A DNA stretch of 64,000 nucleotides from Maridesulfovibrio salexigens DSM 2638. Lineage in GTDB: Bacteria; Desulfobacterota; Desulfovibrionia; Desulfovibrionales; Desulfovibrionaceae. Below the pieces are notes generated by a model. The model searched no databases. It was not told the DNA's origin and was given only the letters and a program-made list of their open reading frames with translations. Below, in pieces: positions 52,055-60,506 of this stretch. The first letter of the stretch is position 1. Each line of letters opens with the position of its first letter. The stretch is taken from assembly GCF_000023445.1 (NCBI RefSeq), contig NC_012881.1:997501-1061500 (forward strand), written 5' to 3'. A program made the position numbers and the translations under genes.

Positions 52055-53107
52055 ATGAAAAAGGGTACTTACTTTTTTTGGGCGGCACTGCTGGGGTATC
52101 TTGCCACTATCCTGCTCATCTATCATTTTGAATCAGCCTGTGAGAATTCCAATATTAGAACCATCTTTGATGCTTTCTGGTATTCGCTGGTGACCCTGAC
52201 TACTATCGGTTATGGGGATCATTATCCCACGTCCGTGGTGGGGAAGATGGTTTCCATGGTTATGGTGCTGGGCAGTGTCGGCATACTCGGCTATTTCATT
52301 GGAAGGCTTACCGAACATATTCAGGCTTTGGCGGAGAGACGTAAAATGGGTTTTGACGGAACTGGTTTTAGCAACCATGTGATAATTGTCGGCTGGAATG
52401 AATTTTCGGAAGATGTGGTAACCCAGCTTGTTCATGCCGGTAAAAAAGTATGTATTGTTACGGATAACAAAGATCATATTGATTTTATCTACGAGAGCTT
52501 TTCACGGAAGCAGGTTTTTGTGATTTTTTCGGATATGAATTGCCGCGAGTGTTTGAAAAAAGCCAATGCAGCTGAAGCCGTCTCACTTATGCCTAATCTT
52601 GGCGATGACACCAAGAATCTTGTATTCGTGCTTAACGCCAAAAAATACCATCCCCATCTCTCTTTTGTGGCAACCATTGATAATTCCGAGTTGAAGGAAA
52701 CTTTTACCAGCGCGGGGGTTAATTTCACCATCTGCCGCAATGATATTTCATCCAAGATTGTAGCCAGTTATATATTTGAACCCAGCGTTGCCCTGTTCAA
52801 TGAGGATCTTCTCTCTTCGGCTTCAGGTAATCAGGATTATGATGTCCAGCAGTATTTTATCAAGGAAGGCAGCAGGTTTGACGGTCAGAATTACGGAGAC
52901 ATCTTTGAAGAACTGCGCGAATCATTCAATGTTTTGGCCATCGGCGTCAGTCAGGATCGAGGACAGGGGCATGAGTTGAACAAGCTGCCGCCGTCTTCCT
53001 TAAGGGTCGGTTCCGGTGATTATCTTATCGTGTTGACTTCAGGGCGCAGTATAGAACGCTTGAATGATGCTTTTGGTTGTTCCGAGGGACTTTATTACGC
53101 AGAGTAG
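52055..53107 (+). CDS. Two-helix potassium channel with RCK domain
   Basis: 350 residues. First membrane helix about 6-24, pore helix and selectivity filter TTIGYGD at about 49-55, second helix about 62-84, then a TrkA-N (RCK) fold from VIIVGWNEFSED (about 109) and a TrkA-C-like end. Resembles MthK-type K+ channels gated by a cytoplasmic ligand such as Ca2+ or nucleotide. The convergent histidine-kinase gene ends 16 bases later. Confidence 0.9.
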   Translation: MKKGTYFFWAALLGYLATILLIYHFESACENSNIRTIFDAFWYSLVTLTTIGYGDHYPTSVVGKMVSMVMVLGSVGILGYFIGRLTEHIQALAERRKMGFDGTGFSNHVIIVGWNEFSEDVVTQLVHAGKKVCIVTDNKDHIDFIYESFSRKQVFVIFSDMNCRECLKKANAAEAVSLMPNLGDDTKNLVFVLNAKKYHPHLSFVATIDNSELKETFTSAGVNFTICRNDISSKIVASYIFEPSVALFNEDLLSSASGNQDYDVQQYFIKEGSRFDGQNYGDIFEELRESFNVLAIGVSQDRGQGHELNKLPPSSLRVGSGDYLIVLTSGRSIERLNDAFGCSEGLYYAE

Positions 53108-53122
53108 TTCTGTGTGGGCAGG

Positions 53123-54634
53123 CTAAGCCGCGCTGCTTTCGTCTACAAAACATGCTGTCACTTCAGTTCCCGTGGTCTCTGCGGAGTGTACTGAGATTGT
53201 AGCCTTGTGTGTTTCGGCAATAAGTTTGGCGGAATATGTTCCCAGCCCGGTTCCGTCTTCTTTTCCAAGGGTAACGTATTTATCGAAAAATCTTTCCCTG
53301 ATTTCTTCGGGAACAGCCAAGGTGTTCTTGACTGTCACAGATATTGGCGGTCCGCTGTTAATGGCTATAGTGACGGTATCTCCTTCATTGGAAGCTTCCA
53401 CCGCATTTTTGATCAGGTTACGGAACATTGTTCTCAGGAGCATCCCTTCCCCGGTGAGGAAGATTTCTTCCACTCCTTCTATCTCTTTGCCGTCCAGCAT
53501 GATGGAAAGATTTACCTTTGACTGGTTCAGCAGCAGGGCCATCTCCTCTTCCAGCGAAGTCATCAGGTCCACCAGATCAACGTTCATGGTTTTCAGACGG
53601 TAGATTCCCTGCTCCATTTTAAACATATCCAGATGGAACTGAATCATGTCCAACATACGGTAGCCAGCGGAGGCGATGCGTTTAATGTATTTACGCTGAT
53701 CTGGACTTAGCGGTTCTTCGTTGTTGAGCAGCAGCTCCGGGTAGCCGATAACAAGGTTGAGTGATGATTTAAGGTCGTGCCTGTTGATGCGTTCAACCTC
53801 ATCGCGGATCATTTCCGCTGTGCGTCTTTCATGAATCTGTTGCACCAGAAGTTTATTTTTCTTTTCCAGTTCAGCCTGTTTGGAACGTAACTGGCGGGTT
53901 CGTTGCGAAACAATATTCTCCAGCATCTCGCGGTGGCTGTTAAGCCACTGGTCACGCTTATCTATTTTGGCCAGCATGGAGTTGAATTCCGTGACCAGAT
54001 AGCCGATTTCATCATCACTGCGATAGGATACACGGCGCGTGTAGTCTTTGCTTTCAGAAATATCACGTACAGTGTCCGTTAACTGACCTATCGGTTTAGT
54101 CAGTTTTCTGCGCAGATATCCAGTAGTCAGAAAGCATGTGGTCAGAACTGTAACCAGAATAAGGCCGGAAGTAGCCAGGTTCTGAAAGAACCAGTCGAGC
54201 TGTTCAGTAAAGCAACCATCCAGCACAATGTAGCCCAAGACGTCCTCGCCGGAACGGATTTCTTTTACAATGCGGTAGCGGTTGAAATCTTGGATTGTTT
54301 CAGAAGAATCAGTAGGAAGTTCTTTGGCTGATGTTCCGAATTCAGCGAAAATTTTTCCGTCCGGGGTAAATATCGTTGCTCCCATGGAATTACCCACAAG
54401 AGTTAGCGACTCCAGCACTTCGGTTGCAGACTCACGGTCATCAAAATCAAGGGCAGGAGCAACTGAAGTGCTCAGGACTTGCGTCAATGAGGTCGCTTTT
54501 TTCAGGGTTGCCTGCCTGAAAGAGTGAAAAAATGAGGCAATATTCAACGTCAGGGAGATCACAACCGCGGCAATGGTCGTACCCAGAATCGCGAGGCCTA
54601 CTTTGCGCCCGATACTGTTCCGGTATTTCTTCAT
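53123..54634 (-). CDS. Sensor histidine kinase with CHASE8-like periplasmic domain
   Basis: 503 residues. Membrane helix at about 11-34, periplasmic domain whose start (LSTSVAPALDFDDRESATEVLESL) reads like CHASE8, helix at about 155-172, HAMP (175-228), coiled coil, HisKA-like helix with phospho-acceptor His286 (INRHDLKSSLN) and a HATPase region (RNLIKNAVEAS, TGLGTYSAKL). CHASE8 is the sensor domain of YfiN, where YfiR docks; the yfiR-like gene upstream overlaps this start by four bases. So the domain is here joined to a kinase in place of a cyclase. Confidence 0.9.
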   Translation of the reverse strand: MKKYRNSIGRKVGLAILGTTIAAVVISLTLNIASFFHSFRQATLKKATSLTQVLSTSVAPALDFDDRESATEVLESLTLVGNSMGATIFTPDGKIFAEFGTSAKELPTDSSETIQDFNRYRIVKEIRSGEDVLGYIVLDGCFTEQLDWFFQNLATSGLILVTVLTTCFLTTGYLRRKLTKPIGQLTDTVRDISESKDYTRRVSYRSDDEIGYLVTEFNSMLAKIDKRDQWLNSHREMLENIVSQRTRQLRSKQAELEKKNKLLVQQIHERRTAEMIRDEVERINRHDLKSSLNLVIGYPELLLNNEEPLSPDQRKYIKRIASAGYRMLDMIQFHLDMFKMEQGIYRLKTMNVDLVDLMTSLEEEMALLLNQSKVNLSIMLDGKEIEGVEEIFLTGEGMLLRTMFRNLIKNAVEASNEGDTVTIAINSGPPISVTVKNTLAVPEEIRERFFDKYVTLGKEDGTGLGTYSAKLIAETHKATISVHSAETTGTEVTACFVDESSAA

Positions 54635-55191
54635 TGGGGTGTGTCTCCACAGTATATTTCAGATAAATTCAGCAGCTTGGAACTAATGGTCAGCCCCGCT
54701 TTACGCGCAGCACAGATGTTGACTTGCAGCTTGAAGCGTGAACCTGATTCCACAAGGTTGATCATGCCGCCCATGCGCAGGAATTCAGGACTTTGTCCGA
54801 TAGTCAGAATCGGCTTGCCGCTGACTTTGTTGAGCACTGCAGCAATAATGCGCGGGTTGTCCACATCGATGAACAAAACTCTGAAATCTTCATCCGGCCA
54901 GCGGACCAGTTTAAACTTGTCCGGGTTCTTGAAGAAACGTGAAAGCTTTTTCGGGGCGACAGCAGCAATGGTTACCGGGCGTTGTGCTACTATTCTGCGT
55001 TTATCTGGTCCTAGTACATATTTTGTGATTTTCTTTATGAATAAGGCCTGCAATTGCGGCTGAGTAACCTTGATATGGCGTTGTATTCCTGCTTTTGGGC
55101 CGGCATGTGCAGTCTGCTCAGGTATGGAACATACCATAAAAAGAGTGGCGATTGTAATTGCCAGTATTTTATGGATATTTAGAAGTCCCAT
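54631..55191 (-). CDS. YfiR-like periplasmic protein (DUF4154)
   Basis: 186 residues with signal peptide (LLNIHKILAITIATLFMVCSIPEQTAHA). AALFIKKITKYV-type helix, VAVVAP-type strand, GKPILTIGQSPEFLRMGGMINLVESGSRFKLQVN and AARKAGLTISSKLLNLSEI are the family blocks, including the GMI and NxxAAxxAGLxISSxLL motif. YfiR represses the YfiN cyclase in the periplasm. GAGG stands before this ATG; the start overlaps the receptor stop by 13 bases. Confidence 0.88.
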   Translation of the reverse strand: MGLLNIHKILAITIATLFMVCSIPEQTAHAGPKAGIQRHIKVTQPQLQALFIKKITKYVLGPDKRRIVAQRPVTIAAVAPKKLSRFFKNPDKFKLVRWPDEDFRVLFIDVDNPRIIAAVLNKVSGKPILTIGQSPEFLRMGGMINLVESGSRFKLQVNICAARKAGLTISSKLLNLSEIYCGDTPQ

Positions 55192-57110
55192 GTCAGCCTC
55201 ACCGAGCACGATGGTTCTGAAGGAGAATAGTTGCCTTGGTAAACATTGGTCAGCAGATTGTTGCCGATAAGTTCAAGCAAAAGGTCTTGGCGGGCCTGCC
55301 ATGCCAACCTCACATCAAAGCCGAATCCGGTGGAAAGATCCTTGCTATCCATGGAGTTAAGATAGGATGTAAACAGGTCCAATTCCCAGTCTTCGGCCAG
55401 ATCTATCAAAGCCTGCAACTTGATATTGTATAGCGCTGAGTTAAGCGGCGGTGAAAAGCCGGGAATTCCTGCCGGGACATCCTGAAAGTCCTGATTGGAA
55501 ATATCCACAGAAGGTCGCAGAGTCAGGAAAGAATATGGTTGCCAGTCCAGAGCGATCTCTGTTCCGTATGAAACTCCGCTTAATCCACTGTAAGGTGTCG
55601 CTGTGTTGGTGCTGTCATCAAAATTAAAAGTGACCATCTGGTCATAGCTGTTCAGATACAGTGAGACATCCAGTTTCAGGGTTTCACTGAAGAGTTTGCG
55701 GTATCCGGCTTCAAAGGAGTTCAGCTTTTCATTATCAAGGTCATCGGTGAAATCCATTGTGTATTCTCTTTCCCTGACCCTGACCCTGTAATTACCGTCC
55801 CGCAGCCAGAATCCCGGCTTACGGTTGGCGTAGGAATAAGCCAGCCAGTATTCCTCATCGTCTTCCATGTACAGAAGGCGCGCTGTGGGCTGCGGGGCAA
55901 GGTCTGAGCCACCGGAATAATCGAGTTTCAGGCCGATGGTCAGGAAGAGCTTTTCATCAATTAAAGTGATGCGGTCTTTAGCAAATGCACTAAAGTCTAG
56001 GCGATAGATGCTGTCGTTTGTGACCTGTACATTTTCACCCTGATTGAATTGATCCCAGAAATATTTACCGCCGATTCCGAACGTTAGGAAATGATCATCC
56101 AACTGTTCATTGGAGTAGATAAACTCCGAATCGATGGTGTTGGACATGTTTTCCATATCCGTAACTGTGATGGAGCTGCGGGTGTAGGAAGAGCGGAACT
56201 GCATGCCGGAACGTGCACCGGTCTTGCGGTCCCAGAGAATCTGGACATAGCCGTTGTAATCACTTTTGTCCTTGTTGGCGGAAAACGGGTTTCCCGGAGG
56301 GGAGTTTTCAGTGATTGTGGATCCGGCTATCTGTCCTTGCAGTGAAAACTGGTCGGTATAGGCATTGAGCCAGTCAGCGCGGAAGCCTCCGCTTCCTGTG
56401 ATCCAATCAGTAGAGCCTTTTTCGGTACGTCCCCGGATATGATAGTTTTTGCCCGGTTCATATTCGCCCTTGGCATATACTGCCATAGTTGCGTTTTCAG
56501 ATATATGTCCGCCCTTACGGATAAATTGGCTTATACCTTCGGTTCCGGCAGTGGTTACACTTTGTGTCCCCTGCATTTCCGCAGCGGATTTGGTGATGAT
56601 GTTGATGACGCCGTTGAATGATTCCGAACCCCAGAGACTGGTCCATGGACCTCGTATAACTTCGATCCGCTTAACTGCTTGAATAGGCAGATTCTGGCTG
56701 GACCAGATTACCCCGTGGAAGTAGGGCGATGTAATGGGTCTGTTATCTACCAGAATGAGTTGTTTGCTGTTGAATGTGCCTGAGAATCCCCTTACTCCGA
56801 TGGCCCATTTGTCTGTGTCTGTGCGGGTTACAACTATTCCGGGAACAGTACGCAGAGCTTCGGGAACTGTTTTGGCTCCGCTGCGCTTGATGTCATCTTC
56901 GGTGAGGATAGTGTATGAACCGGCTATGTTTTCAAGGGATTGCTTGCGTTCGGAAGGGGATATCATTTCGACCTGTAGCAGGTCTTCAAGATCAAGTTTT
57001 TCCAGTTCTGCAGAGACATCCTTGTCTTCTGCAAAACTTGGTGCGGTACCGGCCACCATAGCCAGAAGAATGAGAGAGAGGGCAACAACTGCCAACCGCA
57101 ACCGGATCAT
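55179..57110 (-). CDS. TonB-dependent outer-membrane receptor
   Basis: 643 residues: signal peptide (about 1-27), plug domain at about 60-180 (SYTILTEDDIKRSG, VPEALRTVPGIVV, RIEVIRGPWTSLWGSESFNGVINI), beta-barrel to the end with C-terminal Phe, as in outer-membrane proteins. Substrate class cannot be read; siderophores, corrinoids, nickel or sugars are possible. It starts two bases after the response-regulator stop and overlaps the yfiR-like gene. No TonB-box-like signalling extension of the FpvA type is seen. Confidence 0.9.
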   Translation of the reverse strand: MIRLRLAVVALSLILLAMVAGTAPSFAEDKDVSAELEKLDLEDLLQVEMISPSERKQSLENIAGSYTILTEDDIKRSGAKTVPEALRTVPGIVVTRTDTDKWAIGVRGFSGTFNSKQLILVDNRPITSPYFHGVIWSSQNLPIQAVKRIEVIRGPWTSLWGSESFNGVINIITKSAAEMQGTQSVTTAGTEGISQFIRKGGHISENATMAVYAKGEYEPGKNYHIRGRTEKGSTDWITGSGGFRADWLNAYTDQFSLQGQIAGSTITENSPPGNPFSANKDKSDYNGYVQILWDRKTGARSGMQFRSSYTRSSITVTDMENMSNTIDSEFIYSNEQLDDHFLTFGIGGKYFWDQFNQGENVQVTNDSIYRLDFSAFAKDRITLIDEKLFLTIGLKLDYSGGSDLAPQPTARLLYMEDDEEYWLAYSYANRKPGFWLRDGNYRVRVREREYTMDFTDDLDNEKLNSFEAGYRKLFSETLKLDVSLYLNSYDQMVTFNFDDSTNTATPYSGLSGVSYGTEIALDWQPYSFLTLRPSVDISNQDFQDVPAGIPGFSPPLNSALYNIKLQALIDLAEDWELDLFTSYLNSMDSKDLSTGFGFDVRLAWQARQDLLLELIGNNLLTNVYQGNYSPSEPSCSVRLTWDF

Positions 57111-57112
57111 GC

Positions 57113-57811
57113 TTAGGCCTGAGTCCTCGAAGTCATCATATATCCGCGGCCGCGGATGGTTTTGATTGAGACGGAATCTCCGATTTTGCGGCGCAGGTTG
57201 CTCATATGCACGTTGAGTACATAGTCATCAAAGTCGGCGCTCCTGCCGAGGGCGATTTCCATGAGTTCGTCACGCTCAATAAGCTTTCCGCAACTGGCGG
57301 CAAGATGTTCAACTATGCTGAATTCAGCAGCGGTGAAGTGGGTTTCGATTCCTTTGACCATAATGGCGTGGGAATCAAGGTTGATATCAAGTTCCCCGAC
57401 TTTGAGTTTGCCCCGAGAACTGGGGGTGATACTATGGGATTGCGGGGTCATGGAGCAGCGGCGCAGGGAGGCGCGCATGCGGGCCAGCAGTTCACGCAAG
57501 GGAAAGGGTTTGCATATGTAGTCGTCAGCACCCATTTCGAGGCCAACAACTCTGTCTACTTCGTCTCCCTTACCGGTAAGCATGATTACCGGGACTGTTG
57601 AGTCCAGCCGGATTTTTTCCAGCACATTCAGCCCGCTGATGTCGGGTAGGACAATATCCAGCAGGATGAGATCGTATTCATCGCTGCCGAATGCTTTAAG
57701 TCCTTCCTTGGCTGTACATTTGTGATGCAGGCTGTACCCTTCGCCGTCCAGATAGGTGGATAAAAGCTCCCCCATCTCCGGGTCGTCGTCGATAAGAAGT
57801 ATCTTGTTCAT
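57113..57811 (-). CDS. OmpR-family response regulator
   Basis: 232 residues from an ATG preceded by AGGAG. Receiver with Asp8-Asp10 pocket, phospho-acceptor Asp52 (LILLDIVLPD) and Lys100 (DDYICKPF), then a winged-helix DNA-binding domain (FTAAEFSIVEHLA, YVLNVHMSNLRRKIG, IKTIRGRGYMM). First gene of the four-gene unit that ends with the kinase. Three related 9-mers lie upstream and could be its own operator. Confidence 0.92.
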   Translation of the reverse strand: MNKILLIDDDPEMGELLSTYLDGEGYSLHHKCTAKEGLKAFGSDEYDLILLDIVLPDISGLNVLEKIRLDSTVPVIMLTGKGDEVDRVVGLEMGADDYICKPFPLRELLARMRASLRRCSMTPQSHSITPSSRGKLKVGELDINLDSHAIMVKGIETHFTAAEFSIVEHLAASCGKLIERDELMEIALGRSADFDDYVLNVHMSNLRRKIGDSVSIKTIRGRGYMMTSRTQA

Positions 57812-57867
57812 AATTTTCTCCTGCATCGCATACTATGTGTTTAGAAGGGATAAGCAAATAAGTTTAG

Positions 57868-57905
57868 TGTAAATAAGTGTTAATAAGATTAAGAAATGTT
57901 AAGAA
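57868..57905. promoter_or_regulatory. Direct repeats upstream of the response-regulator operon
   Basis: TGTAAATAA (57868), TGTTAATAA (57878) and TGTTAAGAA (57897) are spaced 10 and 19 bases apart, as expected for tandem OmpR-type binding on one DNA face. Confidence 0.4.
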
Positions 57906-58033
57906 AGGCTGAGTCTGTCTATAGTGTCCGCAATTTGAACGGGGTATGAAAATAATTCCGCCATAAACGTTCTTTACCTCCGCTACGTATAAGCAAGTAA
58001 AGGCAGGTGAATCGGTCTCTGCTGATAGTGCAA

Positions 58034-58058
58034 GGATGTACGATAAAACACGGAGGTT
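58034..58058 (+). promoter_or_regulatory. CsrA-type binding motifs in the flagellin leader
   Basis: AAGGA near 58034 and the ribosome-binding site ACGGAGG near 58050 both fit the A(N)GGA pattern; flagellin translation is held by CsrA/FliW in many bacteria. Confidence 0.35.
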
Positions 58059-58061
58059 TTT

Positions 58062-58919
58062 ATGTCATTAGTAATCAATAACAATACCGTTGCAAATGCT
58101 ACCGCTCGTCATCTTAATGATGCATACAGCGCTCTCAGTTCTTCTACTGAAAAGATGTCTTCCGGTTTGCGCATCAACTCTGCGGCAGATGATGCAGCGG
58201 GTCTTGCTGTCCGCGAACTCATGCGTTCGGATATCTCAACTCTGCAGCAGGGTGTGCGAAATGCCAATGACGGTATTTCAATGATCCAGACTGCAGACGG
58301 TGCGCTCGGCGTTGTGGATGAAAAGCTTATCCGCATGAAGGAATTGGCGGAACAGGCTGCAACCGGTACTTACACCTCGGACCAGCGGGCTCTGATTGAT
58401 CAGGAATATCAGGCAATGGCATCGGAAATCACCCGAATCGCCAGTGCTACTGACTTTAACGGTATTCACCTGCTCAATGGTAATGTCTCCGGCGACAATG
58501 CTGTAACCATCCACTTTGGAACCGGTAACGACAGCGCCGAAGATAAGTATGATATTGAGATCGGAACCTGCACCGCCTCAGCTCTCGGTATCGGTAACCA
58601 GAGTGCTGAAAATGCCGGCTACACCGTATCCACTCAGGAAGCCGCTCAGGCTTCACTTGAAGCCCTTGATAACGCGATTATCTCCAAGGATAAGATCAGG
58701 GCAAACCTCGGTGCTCTCGAAAACAGGCTTGAGGCAACTATTTCCAACCTTGAGATTCAGGGTGAAAACCTGCAGGCCGCAGAATCCCAGATTTCAGACG
58801 TGGATGTCGCAACCGAGATGACCAACTATTCCAAGCAGCAGATCATCACCCAGTCTGCGGTTTCAATGCTTGCACAGGCAAACTCCCTGCCTCAGATGGC
58901 TCTGTCACTCATCGGCTAG
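58062..58919 (+). CDS. fliC: Flagellin
   Basis: 285 residues, a short flagellin. Conserved N-terminal helix (SLVINNNTVANATARHLND, SSGLRINSAADDAAGLAV, RNANDGISMIQTADGAL) and C-terminal helix (LGALENRLEATISNL, AAESQISDVDVATEMTNYSKQQI, QANSLPQMALSLI). The central variable part is small. ACGGAGG six bases before the ATG. It forms the filament; a terminator follows, so it is monocistronic. Confidence 0.95.
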   Translation: MSLVINNNTVANATARHLNDAYSALSSSTEKMSSGLRINSAADDAAGLAVRELMRSDISTLQQGVRNANDGISMIQTADGALGVVDEKLIRMKELAEQAATGTYTSDQRALIDQEYQAMASEITRIASATDFNGIHLLNGNVSGDNAVTIHFGTGNDSAEDKYDIEIGTCTASALGIGNQSAENAGYTVSTQEAAQASLEALDNAIISKDKIRANLGALENRLEATISNLEIQGENLQAAESQISDVDVATEMTNYSKQQIITQSAVSMLAQANSLPQMALSLIG

Positions 58920-59260
58920 TTCGTCAACTTCTAAAATTTAACCAAGGCCCGGTTTACCGGGCCTTTTTTTGTGATTGTGCATGAGGCTGTTGTCCTGACT
59001 TACCGGGATAACGGCCTTTTTTCGTTTTGTGGCGGTTAAATGTTCCGGCAAAAAGTTCCCCTCTGCCGATTTTGCCCCCTCGCAGCCGGAAATGAGCTTC
59101 TTCTGACTTAAGAATCCTTAATTTCAGCCTTTTTTCATTAGCTGAGCTAAATCTATTTAACAAATCCTGAATTCAATCTGTTTTATTCTAAATTCAATTT
59201 CATTGTAAATTAACATTTGTAGGAATGTAAGTTGCTCCATTCTAGGCAGTAGGAGGAATT
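58920..59260. other. Intergenic region, flagellin to sigma-factor gene
   Basis: After the flagellin terminator no supported gene is seen; the part before 59261 is AT-rich and should contain the promoter of the sigma-flgD-flgE-flgK unit. GTAGGAGGAATT precedes the next start. Confidence 0.5.
58944..58970 (+). terminator. Flagellin terminator
   Basis: AAGGCCCGG pairs with CCGGGCCTT around TTTA, followed by TTTTT. Confidence 0.93.
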
Positions 59261-59806
59261 ATGAATACTTACATTGAACAAAAATACGAATATATTTCTG
59301 AAAAAGAAATGAGTTGTTTTTTTAATGAGAATATTAATTTTATTAAAAACGTAGTCAGTAAATTTATATTCTCAAAGTATGTAGGTGCTAATAAAAATGA
59401 TGTTGATGAAGTATGTCAGGAAGTAGCAGTTAAGATAATAAAAAATGATTACATAGCTAAATATTCATCTGAAAAAAGCTCCATAAATACTTGGTTGTAT
59501 ATCATAAGTCGCTCCGTTGCAGTTGATTATATGAGAAAAAATAATCGTATATATATTAATGTAGATGATCTTGATCAAATTTCAGAACCTGAAAATGAAA
59601 AAATAGATTTCAATTTTCCCGAAGATATTTTGTCCAAGAGACAAAAAGAGGTCGTAAGGATGATTTTCTGGGGAGATTTAAAGGCTGTGGAAGTAGCGGA
59701 ACAGTTGGGCATTACTTCCCGTACAGTCCGCTGCATCAAGCATCAGGCAATTCAGAAACTTCGCCGCCACTTTTCAGCGGCCAGCGAGAGGAGGGTCGTA
59801 TCATGA
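59261..59806 (+). CDS. ECF-like sigma-70 family sigma factor in the flagellar unit
   Basis: 181 residues. Region 2 at about 25-95 (VDEVCQEVAVKIIKN, SSINTWLYIISRSVAVDYMRKNNR) and region 4 at about 128-172 (LSKRQKEVVRMIFWGDLKAVEVAEQLGITSRTVRCIKHQAIQKLRRH). Regions 1 and 3 are absent. It is not FliA (no FliA-type region 3). The first 120 codons are much richer in A/T than the neighbours. Its end overlaps flgD by four bases (ATGA), so it is translated with the hook genes; no anti-sigma gene is seen. Confidence 0.85.
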   Translation: MNTYIEQKYEYISEKEMSCFFNENINFIKNVVSKFIFSKYVGANKNDVDEVCQEVAVKIIKNDYIAKYSSEKSSINTWLYIISRSVAVDYMRKNNRIYINVDDLDQISEPENEKIDFNFPEDILSKRQKEVVRMIFWGDLKAVEVAEQLGITSRTVRCIKHQAIQKLRRHFSAASERRVVS

Positions 59807-60483
59807 GTATCGACGCTGCCAGCTATTACAGCAGTTTTACCGGGTCAAATTCGACCAGCTCTACAACCACGGGCAGCGATAATTCATCGCTTGATCAGGT
59901 TGATTTCCTGACCCTGCTGACAACCCAGCTCCAGTATCAGGATCCCACAAATCCTACAGATAACACGGCAATGATCAATCAAATGACCAATTACGCCATG
60001 CTTGATGAGGATGTTGCGCAGAATGAAAATCTGGAGGCCATCATTAATCAGCTTGATGCCCTCGCCAGTTTAAGTACTGCCGGATTGATCGGAGAAGAAG
60101 TAATGGCACCTGGTGGTTCATTTTCTGTGGAAGGCGGGGAAGCTACCGGTGTGACAATAGATCTGCAGGATGATGCTTCAGAAGTAGGCATAAATATTTA
60201 CGATTCCGAAGGTGAGCTCGTAGACACAATCTATTTTGACAATTTGGAAGAGGGTGAAATTGAGATCACCGGTGCGCAAATCATGGCTGAAGCAAATCTT
60301 GAAAATGATGGAGAGTATACCGCCCTTGTTTTCGCCACAGATTCTGATGGTGCTTCCGTTGAAGCATACATCAAATCAACAGGAACTATCAGTTCGATTG
60401 GGAGGGATGACTCAAACAATATAACCCTGACTTTAGATGATGGTCGGGAAGTTTCGATTGGTGACGTTTCGTTTATTTCCTAA
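59803..60483 (+). CDS. flgD: Flagellar hook-capping protein FlgD
   Basis: 226 residues. LDQVDFLTLLTTQLQYQDPTNPTDNTAMINQMTNYAML is the FlgD N-terminal scaffold motif; the remainder is acidic and beta-rich (FlgD Ig/Tudor-like part). FlgD caps the growing hook and guides FlgE assembly. Coupled to the sigma factor gene by overlap and followed at 24 bases by flgE. Confidence 0.9.
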   Translation: MSIDAASYYSSFTGSNSTSSTTTGSDNSSLDQVDFLTLLTTQLQYQDPTNPTDNTAMINQMTNYAMLDEDVAQNENLEAIINQLDALASLSTAGLIGEEVMAPGGSFSVEGGEATGVTIDLQDDASEVGINIYDSEGELVDTIYFDNLEEGEIEITGAQIMAEANLENDGEYTALVFATDSDGASVEAYIKSTGTISSIGRDDSNNITLTLDDGREVSIGDVSFIS

Positions 60484-60506
60484 CCTCATAACACAGGAGT
60501 GTTCAG

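Noticed and set aside
58954-59163. 69-residue basic open frame on the minus strand
   Set aside because: Overlaps the flagellin terminator and lacks a ribosome-binding site; composition is untypical.
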